Positions 33,590-46,250 of a stretch of DNA of 64,000 nucleotides are shown piece by piece. Position numbers and translations under genes: made by a program. Origin of the DNA: Cryptomeria japonica (Eukaryota; Streptophyta; Pinopsida; Cupressales; Cupressaceae); assembly GCF_030272615.1 (NCBI RefSeq), contig NC_081412.1, positions 138,886,747 to 138,950,746 of the forward strand, in the 5' to 3' direction. The notes below the pieces were generated by a model, which worked only from the letters and a program-made list of their open reading frames with translations, did no database searches and was not told the DNA's origin. Numbering within the stretch: the first letter of the stretch is position 1; every line of letters begins with the position of its first letter.

Positions 33590-33869
33590 GTTGTGTTGTC
33601 TCAAATGGCCACATTGTGAAACATTGTCAAAGGAGTAGAAACCTTGGGTTGAGTATCCTATTGGAGTTTGGGGCTTGAAACCATAGTATTGGTGTTTTGT
33701 AGAACCTCTTAGACCCTTTTCATCAAAGCGGTATCAAAGCCATGTTTTGGTTTGGTAAGGGAAGGTATTGGTGTGTGGAGAAGAGTAGGTGGTTTTGAGT
33801 GAGCAATATGCCTCCAAAAGGTAGATTTGTAGTGGCTAGGGAATTGAAATCCCTAAGAGAAGAGGTAGA
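33590..33869 (+). mobile_element. Stub of another LTR element: PBS-like site and gag start, cut by family A
   Basis: GCGGTATCAAAGCC near 33737-33750 resembles a Met-tRNA PBS (TGGTATCAGAGCC). An ATG at 33808 opens MPPKGRFVVARELKSLREEV, which looks like the first residues of a gypsy Gag. The frame ends four codons into the LTR inserted at 33870. I see no continuation after the family A copy. Short evidence, moderate doubt. Confidence 0.4.
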
Positions 33870-34833
33870 TGTTGGAAATTGACACTCATCTTGTGATCTT
33901 CGATGCTTGATTTATGGTCTAGGGTTTTCATTGATGGCAACTCTTCTTGGAGACTCGATCCTATGATCATGATTCATCTTAAATAGAAGTTGGAGTTAAC
34001 TGATAAAAAGGGGTATTTCAGTAATGTTTTGGTCTGGAATAATTTTTGATGATTGCAGTAATTTTGGTAGTTGATTTCGTGTTCCTTATGAATGGTAAGA
34101 TCCTTAGGAAGTATGTGTCTACATTCTTTTGGTCCGGTGCTATTTTTTGTTTGAGATTGAAGCCAACTTGGAGCTACATGCTACACTTCTTGAAGCTGAC
34201 TCGAAGGAAATGTCTTTTGTTATAAGATCGGATATATAAGATTGAATTGGCGATTGGTTTTGGTAGTAATAAATTTTGTGGTGATCTATTTTTGTGCGAT
34301 TGAGTTCAGTTTCACATGCGCACTTTTCTTTCAAACAATCTTGTAACTGACTGAGACAGAAATAGAGTATTCAACATAGTGAGGACAGTCAGAGATTCAG
34401 TGCTAAACTGGAACTCATTCTTGCATTGTTAGATGGTACTTAAGAGTTCATTTCATTGTATTTCCTCATTTTAATCAAATTGTAAGTCAATGAGACTTTC
34501 CTGAAGGTTGTAGCCTTTTGGGCAATTATAATTAAGCAATGAGCTCTAGGCAGTGAGCCTAAATGCAAGTGCATTCCCCATCTATGTAATATTTGTATAG
34601 TCCTGGTCATAGTATATGAATATTGTGGTTTCTAGCCCCACTATGGTTTTTCCCTTTCTAGGTTTCCACATAAAAATTTCGGTGTTGTGGATTTGTGGAT
34701 TCTTTGTTGCATGTTTATGTTCTTTTTTGTTGTGCATTGCTAACCAGTGGATAAAGAATAAGTTTGTGGATTTGAATTATGGTAGATCATTGATTCATCA
34801 CCCCCCCCCCCTCAATGATCCATGACTCTAACA
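33870..34833 (+). repeat. 5' LTR of family A copy 2
   Basis: 964 bp from TGTTGGAAATTG to GACTCTAACA, with a C-run (about 34799-34811) just inside its 3' end, mirrored by the G-runs of the minus-oriented LTRs. Confidence 0.8.
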
Positions 34834-34835
34834 AC

Positions 34836-34848
34836 TAGTGTCAGAGCC
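34836..34848 (+). other. Decayed primer-binding site of family A copy 2
   Basis: TAGTGTCAGAGCC, two changes from TGGTATCAGAGCC, two bases after the LTR. Confidence 0.65.
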
Positions 34849-34931
34849 TAGTTCCTCTGAGGAATCTTAACCACTTGAGGAAGATTTGGGAGATTGATTC
34901 AATGGATTTAGGTTTTTAGAGACAAATCAAT

Positions 34932-35860
34932 TTGGCCCTTGAGGATCTTGATGTAGCTAGAAATGAGATCTGTACCTTGAAGAAGAACCTGAATGTTGTT
35001 GATGAATTCATTAGTGAAATAAAGAATCAAGAAAGTGTTTGTAGAGAGAAAAGGAAGGAATTAATGGATAACTTGAAGGAGAAAGAAGATCGGATCATGG
35101 AATTCAAGGACAAAGATGACAAAGTTAAGAAGCTTGAGAGAAAGAATGTTGCTTTGAAGAATGAGATGAAATCCATTGTGATGAGGCTAACTAAGGAGAT
35201 TGAAGACCAGAAGAAGAATGAAGAGAATCTAGCACAATCATTGAAGGAAACAATTGGTTAATGCTTCAGGTTTACCTATGAGAATGATCAGTTGAAGCTT
35301 AAGCTGACACAATCAAGGAATACTAATCAAGAACTCGAAAGATAGATTGCTACCTTGAGGGATGAACTTGCTACTGCCAATAAATACAAAGATAAATTCA
35401 AAGCCAGTTCAGTAAGGCTTGATGAGATGTTGGAAAGTCAGAGACATGGAAAGGATATGTGAGGCCTAGGATTTGAGAAAGGTGAATCCTCTAGATCTGG
35501 ACAAGGCAATGCAAAACCTAATTTGAAGAAGAGAAATAATCCTCCGGTAAGATAGCCTAATTCTCATAAATTCAATGGTAGATGTTTTACTTGCAACAAG
35601 TTTGATCATATGTCGAGTCAGTGTAGAAGTAGGATGAATAATGGAATGATGAACAATAAAAATGTAATGAACAACATGAATAATGTTCGTACCTTTATTG
35701 ATCAATGTTTCATATGCAATAACTTTGGACACAAGTCAAAATGTGTAGAGTAGTAATAAATAACTTTAGAACAAGAGATTCTCTTCTTGTGGAATGTTTG
35801 GACATGTCTCTAATCAGTGCAGGACAAGACCAAATCAGATGAACTTCAAACCTATGTAGA
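34932..35860 (+). pseudogene. Family A ORF1 copy 2: coiled-coil and zinc-knuckle protein, degenerate
   Basis: An N-terminal coiled coil of about 110 residues is open to 35261. After stops the similarity to copy 1 continues (TANKYKDKFKASS, GLGFEKGESS, SHKFNGRCFTC). Knuckles: CFTCNKFDHMSSQC with the usual G changed to D, CFICNNFGHKSKC, and a third SCGMFGHVSNQC after a frame change near 35760. The Met/Asn-rich linker between the first two is specific to this copy. Confidence 0.6.
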
Positions 35861-36723
35861 ATAATGTTGTTTGCAGTTGATGAGATCAGAGATCCACATA
35901 AGAAGATGTGGCTAAAGAAGGATGAATCTAAGGCAGATAATGGATCTATACCTGAATCCCGTACAAAATCTTCATCTGGTAACTAGGGCTTTTGGTCTTA
36001 GCGGGAGGAAAACTAATGCAAATATTGTAGTACCCCTTGATGAGATTTATAATCGATGGATTACAAATGATAGGAATTGAGTTTCAGTTGATATCCAAGA
36101 TTCAGATGGTTGATTTTGGCATCTAGTAGTTGAACAGGGCATCTGGTTGAATATTTGAGGTACATTTATTTCAAAGTAAAATTAGGGTTTGCAAAGTTAA
36201 AAGGGAAAATACAATAATCATTCTTCACTTTTCAAATAGTGTTTTTGAGCTAAAGAACAAGGCGATCAAGGTTTTCAGGTGATCAGAGAGCTAAAAGCAA
36301 TCCGACGAGCGATCTAGGGCATTTGTCAGTCGGTTGAGGTAGTTTTCGAAGAGCATTTTCTAAGTCCAATTTTCTGAAAATTTAAAATGGCATCCTCATC
36401 TTCCATTGCTACCCCTTTGGTTGTTGAGGTCAAGGATAGGACCCATCTTGTGTTCAAGAAACATCCCTACAAATCCATGGAATTTGACCCGGTTGGAGAT
36501 TTCTCTTTCATTTCACACGGAGGTTTGCACATTGATGATGTTCAAGCCTACATTCATTGTGAGATTGAGGAAACCAACTCTGGGGATATTTAAGATCTTT
36601 ATACTGAAAGCATCATGGATGAGATTGGCAACCCTAAGTTAGAATTTGTGCAGTTGTAGAGAAAGGGTTTCACTCAATTTGTAAACTTTTTGACATTCGA
36701 TGAGAAGGAATGGGTGAGGTATG

Positions 36724-37630
36724 TGTTGGAATCCAAGAACACTGAGAGGGGGGGGTGAATCAATGTTCTACTAGAATGTTCAATTTTAACCTTATTAAAA
36801 CATGCATTCACCAACCGGTATACTGGTACATATAAAATTAAAAGAAGTAAAGAAACCAATAAGCCAAACACACAAGTGAATACCATAACACGGAAAATTA
36901 TACGTGGAAAACCTCAAAGAGGAAAAACCACAATGGGATTTGTGACCCACAATATCAATCCATTGGCCATATGAAGAGATATTACAAAATATAGGGGTTG
37001 CACTTTCAGGAAGGTTTATAGCCTAGAGCACACTGCCCAATCACAAAAGGAGCCTCACTGAATACATACAAATCCAGATTACAATCCAAAGAAATGATTG
37101 AACTATAAAGATAACATCTTCTATGCCTAAATATAATTCTGGTTAAGCTTTGTCTATTCCAGTCTGAAACCCTAAACCCTTACCGAAATACCCTCTTACA
37201 TAGATAACTTCACATACATGATCTCTCTCATATATCTCACATATCCTTCATTATTTCCCTACCCATTCATATCTCAAAATAATCTAATCAACTAACATAT
37301 ATACCCTTTTGAAACTATCATGCCTTATTCGGCTTACAAAGATAATTACAATATGAATATATATGTCAGCTAAATAACATAAATACATGAATATAAAAAA
37401 TAATTGTTGATGCCAGATCTCCCAAATGATGTTAGCCTCCAATACCAATAGCCTGATTATAAACCATGTTGGGCTGTATTATCGGTAACCAAAGAAATTC
37501 ATCCATCTTGCCGGTGTCGGTGCCAGTGAAGTGTCTGTCGGTATACTACCAAACTAGAATATGAAGCCAGAACATGTTGCCATCAATGACAACATATTGA
37601 AACCAACCAATTGAGTGACAATTGCCAACA
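36724..37630 (-). repeat. Solo LTR 1 of family A type, inserted in ORF2
   Basis: 907 bp. On the plus strand it runs from TGTTGGAATCC with a G-run to GCCAACA. The flanks GTATG (36719-36723) and ATATG (37631-37635) are a target duplication with one mismatch. It is inverted relative to its host element and no internal sequence is attached, so it is a solo LTR left by LTR-LTR recombination. Confidence 0.8.
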
Positions 37631-40121
37631 ATATGTACTAAGCAGGATCCATGCTAAATGTATATGGCTTGACCAACAATACATGATTACTACTAATGTG
37701 ATTAAGGTGATAATCTATTTGAATCAAACCAGTGACAAGCCAGGGTTACACAAGGTCACAAATCCTACAATGAACAAATTAACAAGTGCAGAATTTGATG
37801 GGCAATCAATGAAAATCAGCACAATCAAGGAGGAGGATGTCAAATTTGCTACGATGGTCATTGGATACATGGTATATCAGTCTAACCTACTGAATTCTGT
37901 ATCTGACATGGTTATTCATGTAGCCTACAAAATGGTCAAAGAAGATGCTCATTATGACCTATGTAGTGTGCTATTGGAGGAGATGATGATAAATATGAAG
38001 AAAATCAAATAGGATAAAAAGTATGTCTTCAAAGTTAGTTCTTTGGTTATCTATCTAGCAATGTACTTCATGAATTAGATCCCTGGAATCAGTGGAGTAC
38101 AATGGTCTTTTGACAGACTGGTGGCTTAACAGATAAAGCAGGGGCTTGACAGACTTGGCAACAAGGATAATCATAATGTTGCTTTGTGGGATTTCTTCAA
38201 AACCTTCCAAGACAAGATGAAACAAAGAGTCAGAATCCCCAAAGAAGTTGTAAAGATATAAGAGGGGATAATTTGCTTTATGGTGAACAAAGATGAATTT
38301 CTTATGGAAGCGGTTCAACCTTGGACAATATGGATAATGCCTATGGGGTATGAGGTTGATGAAGCTACTTTGGATGCCTATGCACAACATTTGTTAAAAG
38401 CTGTGGTAGACACCAAGGAAGAAAGGTTCGGAACCTACAAGGAGAAATCAATGGAGTTGCATACTAAGTTCACCGAACTAGCAAGAAAGAGAAAAGTTGC
38501 AAAGATTGTGGAGGACATTCATTTTGAACAAGGTCACCCCAGGAGAGAGTTAGAGTTGCTAGAGATGTGAGGGATGCAGTTGAGAAAGAGAAGAAATAGA
38601 AGATTGTGCCTACTCCAGTTAAGGTGAAGGTGACATGAACTTCTCCTACTCCAATGAAGACACCTCCTACTTTAGTAAAACTCTCTGGTTCATCTGCAAA
38701 GGTTAAAGGTGTTCTGAGGAAGAAGCAAAAACCCCAAAGGGAATATGTAGCAGTTTCTCTGGTGTAATCTAAGACTGAATCAAATATGGACATTCCCAAG
38801 GCACCAAAGAAAGGAGAGTTTTCTATAGTAATCTGGAAACCCCAATCCGGTAGTGAGAATAAAGAGCAGAAGGAGAAGAAGGCAAGGTATGACCCTATAC
38901 TAGCAGACAAGCCCAAGAGAGGAAAGAAAGACAAAATCTGACTTGGATGAAGCTATAGAATCCTGTAAGATGAAAACTTCTAAAACAGAGTATCATGTTG
39001 TTCCTCCCTTATCTATTCAAGAATTAATTGATGAAATTATTAAAGATGGAAATTTGAAGAAGATCTATGTATATTATGTGAATATGGATATTAAGGATCA
39101 AAGGTAGATTGAGGAAGTTGTAATTTTGTACATGGATGTATTTAGCAAAGCATTGATTGAATTAGAAAAATATCTTCTCAAAGATTTGTATAGTTTAATT
39201 GATGCTATGAGAAAATCTGCTAGCCAAATGGATAGAGAAATAAAGAAGAGTGAACTAGTTAATTAGTGCACCAGTATCACTATAGAGTAAATTGACAGAT
39301 TGATTTTATTGGCTAATAAAAAGGAATTTAGGAGCAAGCACAGAGTAAACAGTCTGATGGTTGACTGAGCTGGAGAAATAAGGAGAGAAACCAGTGCAAT
39401 CTGGAAGAAGTTTCTTACTGAGAACCAGCTTGTAGAAATTTCTCACAAGATGAAGCCACTCAATCAGAAATTCCTTCAGTTAATGATGTAAATAAGGAAT
39501 AGGATGCTTAGGGTGTTGCAGAGTAACAAATTTTGGATTTTGTTGAGGTTGAACCTGCTAAAGAAAATGATAAATCAGCAAAGGCAAAGGATGGTGCACC
39601 AAGTGGTGACACTGGTGCATAGGAGGCACCTAAAGAAGGCAAATCCAAATAGGTTGAAGCTGAGAAAAAGGTAGAAGAAAAACAGAAAGAATCAGATAAA
39701 GGAAAGGGTAAGGCAACAAAGACTTTGATCCTTGTGGCAATTGAGATAGCTAAAATTCAAAGCCAAGGAGTTTTCTGCAGTTCAATATCAGTTTTGATAA
39801 ACCATTCAATCAGAAGTCTCTGGTAGAAAGGATGATTGTTGTTGCTGCTCTCCAAGCACAAGCCAGTCAAGAGTTGGCAGAGTCAGAATCTGAAGAGAAG
39901 AGAATCATTGAAAAATCGGTTAAAGTTTTGGAACAGGTGGTACCACAACTACAACTCGATGCAAACACCAGTTCATCTAGTAAGCTTCATAACTTAATAG
40001 ATCATATATCAACCCAGTTTGATTCCTTGACCAAGGCATTAGCCCAACAAGCTATGGAGAAATTTAGAGATGCTAAAGTTCAAACATTTTTGCAAATGAT
40101 TAGTAATGATAAGGATCATCT

Positions 40122-41206
40122 TGTGAGGACCCGGGAAGGACAACTGAGAGGGGAGGTGAATCAGTTGTGAACTAGTTGTCAATAAATTATAATCCAAATG
40201 CAAATTATTCCAACTTAAACTTAATGCTGGTAAACCAAACTCAAATGCTGCTAAAACAGATTAACAGTTATATCAGTACTGGTGTAACTTAATGCATGAA
40301 ATAGAAAGAGAAAACAACATCCACAACACATGACACACATACTTTGACATGGAAACCTGGTAAGGGGAAAACCCACGGTGGGAAACCTTACCCACAATCA
40401 GATGATACTACTGCAGATAGTAAGTGTATACAAATGGGGTCTGCACATGCAGAAAGGCCAACCACCTAGAGCTCACTGCTCAATCACAAAATAGGAGTCA
40501 CACTGACTACACAATTGGATGGTTAAATCCAATGATATTGTACTGCTCAAAATAGCATTTGCAATGCTAGATTCAGTATTGGTTTAAGCTTTGAACATGA
40601 GTGTCAAACACCTTCATAGCCTTCCTTCAACCTTCAAATAATTTCTGTGTGATTTGCACAAGGATCTGCTTATTTTCACTCTTCAATATTCGAACACACT
40701 CATACCATATCCCATATATGATCTTCAATAAGATCTTACAATCATATATACAAAACCTAAGACCAAATGTATAGGTCAGCTCACTAAAGATATTACAATT
40801 AAATCAATTACAAATAAGTCTTGATGTGATACAACATGTCAGCTCAATACATGTACCACATTATCCAATCAATAAATCATCTTCATAACATGTCATGCTG
40901 ATTTGGAATAGATATCATGTATCGGTCCATAACCTAGACCTATCTGTCGGTAAAGGCAAATCTGTCAACCCGATTAGACCAATAAGAAAAACACCAAATC
41001 CAAACATCCAATCCATGTCTTTGACATAACCAAATGATCTCCAAATGATAACAAGTCATCATCCTTGCTAGTGAACAATATACCAGTGACTGTGCATAAG
41101 TCACTAACCATACCGGTGAACATAATGTAGACTTCCAAGAACATAAGTGTTGACATCAATGACAAATCCAATGCAACACATGACAAAGTCATCCATAATA
41201 CCAACA
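40122..41206 (-). repeat. Solo LTR 2 of family A type, inserted in ORF2
   Basis: 1085 bp, TGTGAGGACCC to TACCAACA on the plus strand, flanked by CATCT and CAGCT (one mismatch). It shares with the other LTRs the block 'cctagagctcactgctca' and the terminal GACATCAATGACAAA motif. Confidence 0.75.
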
Positions 41207-41739
41207 CAGCTAAATAAGGATTTAAAATTAATTGATGAGGCCTTAGTGGAAGGCGGTAAAATCTATGTCTTGTCTAATTTTGACCAATTTTCCTACTAAG
41301 ATAGACAAGCGGATAGATAATTGTAGAAGATAGTTAGCTCAGATTTCTCATGCTTATGATCCTACAATTAACTTAACTAATAGTATTGACAAACAAATTT
41401 TGAATATAATGGAGCAGATTAGGAATTTTGAGAAGGAGAAGGCCAGGATGATTAGGTGGACAGGTGAACTCTGAAACCTAATTGGTCCTCCGTTGGACAC
41501 CTGAGTGTATCATAAGATGAAATGTATTCAAAACATGCTTCAAAAGACTCCTATTGAGATTGTGGCTATATAATTCCATGCTTATATTTTGAATGGTTTT
41601 GTTTCTATTTTGGAGAAGTTGCTGGCAGGATGGAACATATATTTTGGGCTTTGTTATGCCCTACATACCTAACCCCATTAGTTTTCTTGTCTTGAAAATA
41701 TGGGTCCCTCTTTTTTCTTTTTGTAGCTTCATTTTTTTT

Positions 41740-42930
41740 TTAGTTTCCACCTGGACACCTTGGAACCCCAGAGTCCCCAAGTGTCCTTAGTTTTTTTTTA
41801 AGTCCTACCTCAGAATCTCGGAGTCCCAAAGTAGGCACTTGTTTTGGTAATGATTTGATCCCGGAACCCCGGAGCCCTGGAGTTCTGAGGTAGGTTTTTT
41901 TTTTTTTTTGTGTTTGTCACAGCCTCGGAACCCCAGAACCCCAGAGTCCCAAAGTTGTGCCTTGTCCCTTTTTGTCGTTGAAGCCTTGGGACTCTGGAGT
42001 CCCAAAATCCTAAGGTCTTCATGTTTTTTTGTTAGTTACTTCGAAACCCCAGAGTCCCAAAGTTGTTTTGCTTGCTTTTCTTTCCCACCTTGGAACCCTG
42101 GAACCCCAAAGTCCTGAGGTCTGTTTGTGTTTTTTTTTTATCTTTCACCTTGGAAGTCCAAAACCCTAGACTCTTGAGGTCATGTTTAACTCGACTATAT
42201 GGACAGAAAATCGAGGATATAAATACGAGAAATGAACTCTTTTGAGTTTATTTGTGCATTTAAGTTTTCCAATTTTCCATGCTCTACCTCCAGACTTTGC
42301 ACCTCCATATCACTAAGTTTTTGAGGGTTTTTCTTCTATCAGGTTGGTGGATTTATTTGCCCTCTTTGAGTTTTCTAGTTTAGATATTTTAGTTTTTTTA
42401 TCTTAGGTTTGTTTTTTTAATCTTTTTCATGTTTTGCGTGTTTGTTTTTTCTCGCGTCCTTAGGGTTTTTCTAACCCTGAAACCTTGGAGTTCCGGGCTT
42501 GGTGGTTTTTTTCACCTCGGAACTTCAGAACCCCAGAGTCTTGAGGTTAATCTCTTTTTATTGTGCTTTCACCTCGAATCCCCAGAGTTTCAGACCTTCC
42601 CTTTTGGCCAATTTTTGAGTTACACCTAACCTCAAAATCCCGGAACCTCAGAGTCCCGAAGTTCTTTCCTCATGGGTCATTATTTGAATTACCCCAGGAC
42701 TTCAGACCCCTAAAGTCCTGAATGAGCTATGTGCTTAGTCTACCTCGGAACCCTAGAGTCCTAGGTTCCATTGTTTTGACTCACCTCGGAACTTCAAAAC
42801 CCCGAAGTTCCAAGTCATGGTTTTAGCCCATCCTCACCTCGGAACCTTGGAACCCCTGAGTTCCAAGGTCAATTATTTGAGAAAATGTTTTCCCACCCCG
42901 AAGCCCTAGAGTCCCAAAGTGGGTAATATA
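41740..42930. repeat. Dispersed array of about 17 hairpin-forming repeats
   Basis: Units of 25-40 bp of the type ACCTCGGAACCCCAGAGTCC followed by CGAGGT recur at irregular spacing of roughly 40-100 bp, for example near 41756, 41810, 41862, 41925, 41985, 42042, 42091, 42150, 42475, 42514, 42575, 42630, 42695, 42745, 42783, 42836 and 42896. Each is an imperfect palindrome: CCTCGGAAC pairs with GTTCCGAGG-like right arms. Units differ from each other much more than a young tandem array would. The interval 42190-42470 lacks units and holds the TATA box. Confidence 0.7.
42218..42225 (+). promoter_or_regulatory. TATA box upstream of the unknown long ORF
   Basis: TATAAATA in GAGGATATAAATACGAG. Transcription from here would run through several of the hairpin repeats into the ORF at about 42981. 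A TTCTTGCAG at 42972-42980 just before the ORF could be a 3' splice site. Both are inference. Confidence 0.4.
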
Positions 42931-42980
42931 ATTGATATATTTGATGTGTGATAGGCTAATTTGTGGTTATTTCTTGCAGA

Positions 42981-45900
42981 TTTGAAAAATTAGACGGACC
43001 CAACTTCCACCAAGAAAGGTAAGGAATTGGTTAGACTCCCCAAAACAATGAAGTATCATTATCAGGGGCAAGTTTATGTCTTAAATTGGATGATCAGATC
43101 AGATGGGTAATTGATACAGAGGTAGGACATGTGGAGTTAGAAGACATTGCAACACAATTGGACAAATCAAGACTAGAGGCTCCTTACAAGAGGATAAAGA
43201 GATCAAGGCTAGTAGAAGCGACTATTTTTCCTCAATCCATCCAAGCCCCTGAATTCATTATGACTATGGCACACTTCTACAATGCATACACTAGGAAGTG
43301 TACTAATGCCCAAGGAAGGATAGTGATATATTTATTTGCTAATATATTGGGATATGTGTTCGGGATTGCTTCAAGAGAGGAAGAGATGTTGTTCACCACT
43401 GAAGAAGAAGTTGTCGAAGTATGGGATGGGGATGTTACTATGAGAAAAAGGCATATGCATGAAAATTGGCATGAAGAGGAGAGGAAGATAGGTTTAAAAG
43501 CCAATGACATCCTAAGGGAAGATTTCAAGGAGCCACAATGTGACTTAATTATTATGTTGAGCAAGGCCTTTGGCAAGACTGATTGCCGTCATTTCCACCC
43601 ATGGATGTTTCATTATATGACTATTGTTCTGATTGGCAAAAGGTATTTCTATTGGGCTCAAATCTTATCTGACAATATACACAAAAAATTGGTAGATGTG
43701 CATAAGACCAAGAAATTTTTCTTTACTTCATATGTTGTCTGGGTAGCGGCTCGAGCAGGGAAATTCCCAGGGTTGCAAATAGAGGGCCAGCTCAGAGATG
43801 AGAAAGGACAAAATAAGGTGTGGGAGTATTACACCCAACTCCCTCTAGGCAACACAAAGGTACATTACAAAAGAATAAATGATGCCTTTGTTTTCCCTGT
43901 CATCATCAAGCTCACAGGTGATATAGGTTATAGAATAAGACCAGAAGAAATGTCCATAATCAAGGAATGGGCATGTTGGTTCTTTCAGAATGAATGTTCC
44001 ATGTATATTAGGGTCAGTGGACTCACATGTTGCCCTATGATGCTGCCAAGATACTGTAATGATTACATTGTATTGTTAGAATATGTCAGATAGATGCTTG
44101 GGTTGAAATCACTTTTTTCCTCAAAACATAAGGTAGGTATAGATTTTTCAGTTTCTATCAGTTATTTCTCCTATTCCAAGATTCAAGTAGCAAAGAGGAC
44201 AAAGCAAGAGTTGCAGGATTTAAATTTAAAAGAGTTCAATTATGCTAGAGAATATTATGACCCACATGAAAAACTAAAGAAAATAATGCCAAAGTCATAT
44301 GAGGGACATAAGTCAAGATTGGAGGATTTTTGGGCCAACCTCCAAGATGGTTTTGAAGTTAGAGAGAAAAAGTATTACAGGCTCTCAATTCTGTGGGTAA
44401 GGGATTTTGAAATAGAGACCAATATCCCTAAAGAGTTAAGGGATGATGGTGATTTATTAGACCCTACATATAAGGAACACAAAATCGATAAGAAGCCCCT
44501 CTCTCCAATAAGATGGTCAGGGCACAAAGAGGTGGAAATAGATAGAGTGACTCAAACTATTATATATAGAACTAGGCAATGGATAAGTTTGAGGGTTAGG
44601 CTGAGTGCTTCAAAAGGGAAGAAAAAGGAATCGAATTCAGGTGTTCCCCAGTCAATGGGTTATAAGGAGTATGCCCATAAGACAAGGTCACGCTCTAGAA
44701 AGAATACTTCTACGGACCCAGAGGAGGTAGAGCAACTCAAAGAAAGTACTAAAGGGTTCCTCAAGAAAGTCAAACTAAAAATGAGGAAGGCCAAAATTTT
44801 GAAGAAGGCTGTTGATTTTGGAATCAGAGAAGGGTTAGGAGCTATGCCATTGGCAGAGGGATTCCCTGTTAGGGCAGAAATTGGACAAAGGCCAAGAGAA
44901 GGAATTCAGGATGAGGATGAACAAGGGAAAACTGACAAAAATATACAACCTCCTCCTGATACCACAAGTACATCCACTCAGCCCCCACCAATTGCAACCA
45001 CACAGGCTCCAATTTTGACGTCAGCCACTACAATCCCTCTACCAACTTCACCTAATGTCTTTACAACAACATCAAGAACTCTACCTCAACTAACTACGAT
45101 ATTGTTTCCTGTTGTAGAAAATGTATGCATTCATAACACTGAATAAGATTCAGACCAAGAGGACGAGCAACCTACGGAACAACAACCACTTGGGGGAGAG
45201 AAAGAATGAAATGAGCCTAAAGATCCATAGGATGAAATATTGGTTTTAACTCCCCAAGACCAAGAAGATCTACTAAAAGAGATAGCTTCTAAGCAAGGTA
45301 TGCATGAGACTGATAAGGGTGGTAGGAATTTTGAAGAAGAGATGAATGATAGGTTAGGAGAGTTACATAAGAAAAAACAGTTGAATGTTGATACTGCTCT
45401 CCAGGCCAGCCTGGCTCATCAAATTGCTTCGCCCTAAAGACTTCTAGACCCTAAGCATACAAAATAAGAGGAGAAATATGAAGTAGAGGAGCAGTCAGAT
45501 GTGCACATGGTGACTGATGACATCGTGCCTCATGAAGGTGAAGAAGAAAAGGATGTGCCATAATGTTTAAACTTCACCTTTGAGAAGAAAAAGAAAGTGG
45601 TGCTATCCAAGGTTACATTTCAGCAGGTCATCACTAAAGAGCCACAGAAAACAAAGAGAGAAAAGGCAATGCATCACTTATCAAGAACCAATTCTGGTGA
45701 AGTGATTGCTGAGGTAGCAGTTCCAACACAACCTAAAGGTCAAGACTCTCCCAAATACCAAGTTTCACAAGTCAAACTGGGTAAACAGACAAAATAGGGA
45801 GAGCTAGATACGTTGGAGTTGGCTACTAGTGTCATCAGGGGCCGAATAGAAAAGGAGCACATCTCCCATTCAGAGGTCAAGGCACAACTAGAACAATCTA

Positions 45901-46250
45901 AGCAGTTGTTGTTAGAGATGGGTAATCCCCTAGATACATGTGTAGAAGATAGCATACCTTCAAACTCATCACTCCTAGAGGGAGATATAATACCATTGGT
46001 TGAGGTAAGACAAGTGGTAGCCACATCAAAAGCATGGGCACGAACATATGCTGTCAAAATTAGATTATTCTTGCAGAACACCATGGAAGAATATAGAAAG
46101 GCCATGTAGGTTGGAGGAGCATTAGCTTCTTGTTCTCAGTAGTGGGAGCAGAATCTCAACACTTTTGGCAAACCGTTTCCGGTTTTGAATAAAGTTTTGA
46201 GTCTTGGGGAAGAAGAGATAATTAGGGAAGACCTCTTAGGTGGAGACAGT
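42981..46250 (+). pseudogene. Long degenerate ORF of unknown function, probably retroelement-borne
   Basis: A single frame is readable from about 42981 (FEKLDGPNFHQER) to about 46250, over 1,000 codons, with internal stops (for example 44091-44093, 45144-45146, 45435-45437) and no frameshift until about 46430. The best open parts are 43086-44090 and 44094-45143; 43086 itself is a TTG, not an ATG. The N-terminal 350 residues look globular, with AQGRIVIYLFANILGYVFG and FHPWMFHYMTIVLIGKRYFY. Then a basic region with an acidic-aromatic patch, a Thr/Pro-rich linker (about 44940-45120) and a Glu/Lys/Gln-rich helical C-terminus. The layout recalls the 'putative plant transposon protein' type of retroelement ORF. 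No enzyme motif is visible and the function is unknown. Confidence 0.55.

Larger units (their letters stand above)
36387..41580 (+). pseudogene. Family A ORF2 copy 2: protein of unknown function, heavily broken
   Basis: The ATG at 36387 (MASSSSIATP) matches the start of copy 1. Pieces with clear collinear similarity to copy 1 are 36387-36723, 37631-38012 (FATMVIGYMVYQSNLLNSVS against FVSMILGYKANHANRLNSVS), 38280-38570, and about 39000-39250 (IQELIDEIIKDGNLKKIY). Between them are frameshifts and stops, and the two solo LTRs. A Lys/Glu-rich stretch at 39560-39720 has no counterpart in view. No known domain was recognised. Confidence 0.5.
33870..41590 (+). mobile_element. Family A copy 2, with two solo LTR insertions; 3' end unclear
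   Basis: 5' LTR 33870-34833, PBS-like site, ORF1 (34932 to about 35860), ORF2 (from ATG 36387), in the same order as the minus copy at 1-4406. ORF2 is interrupted by minus-oriented solo LTRs at 36724-37630 and 40122-41206. Element-like sequence continues to about 41580. No 3' LTR in plus orientation was found, so the 3' end is deleted or cut by the next unit. The 5' flank is GTAGA. Confidence 0.7.

Noticed and set aside
34799-34811. C-run as a sequencing artefact
   Set aside because: The same run, as G on the minus-oriented copies, is at the same place in three of the other family A LTRs (near 3661 and 36749, shorter at 40143), so it is a real LTR feature although its exact length is uncertain.
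43086-45143. Functional host gene
   Set aside because: No ATG at the start of the open part, several in-frame stops, and retroelements on both sides. More likely a decayed mobile-element ORF.
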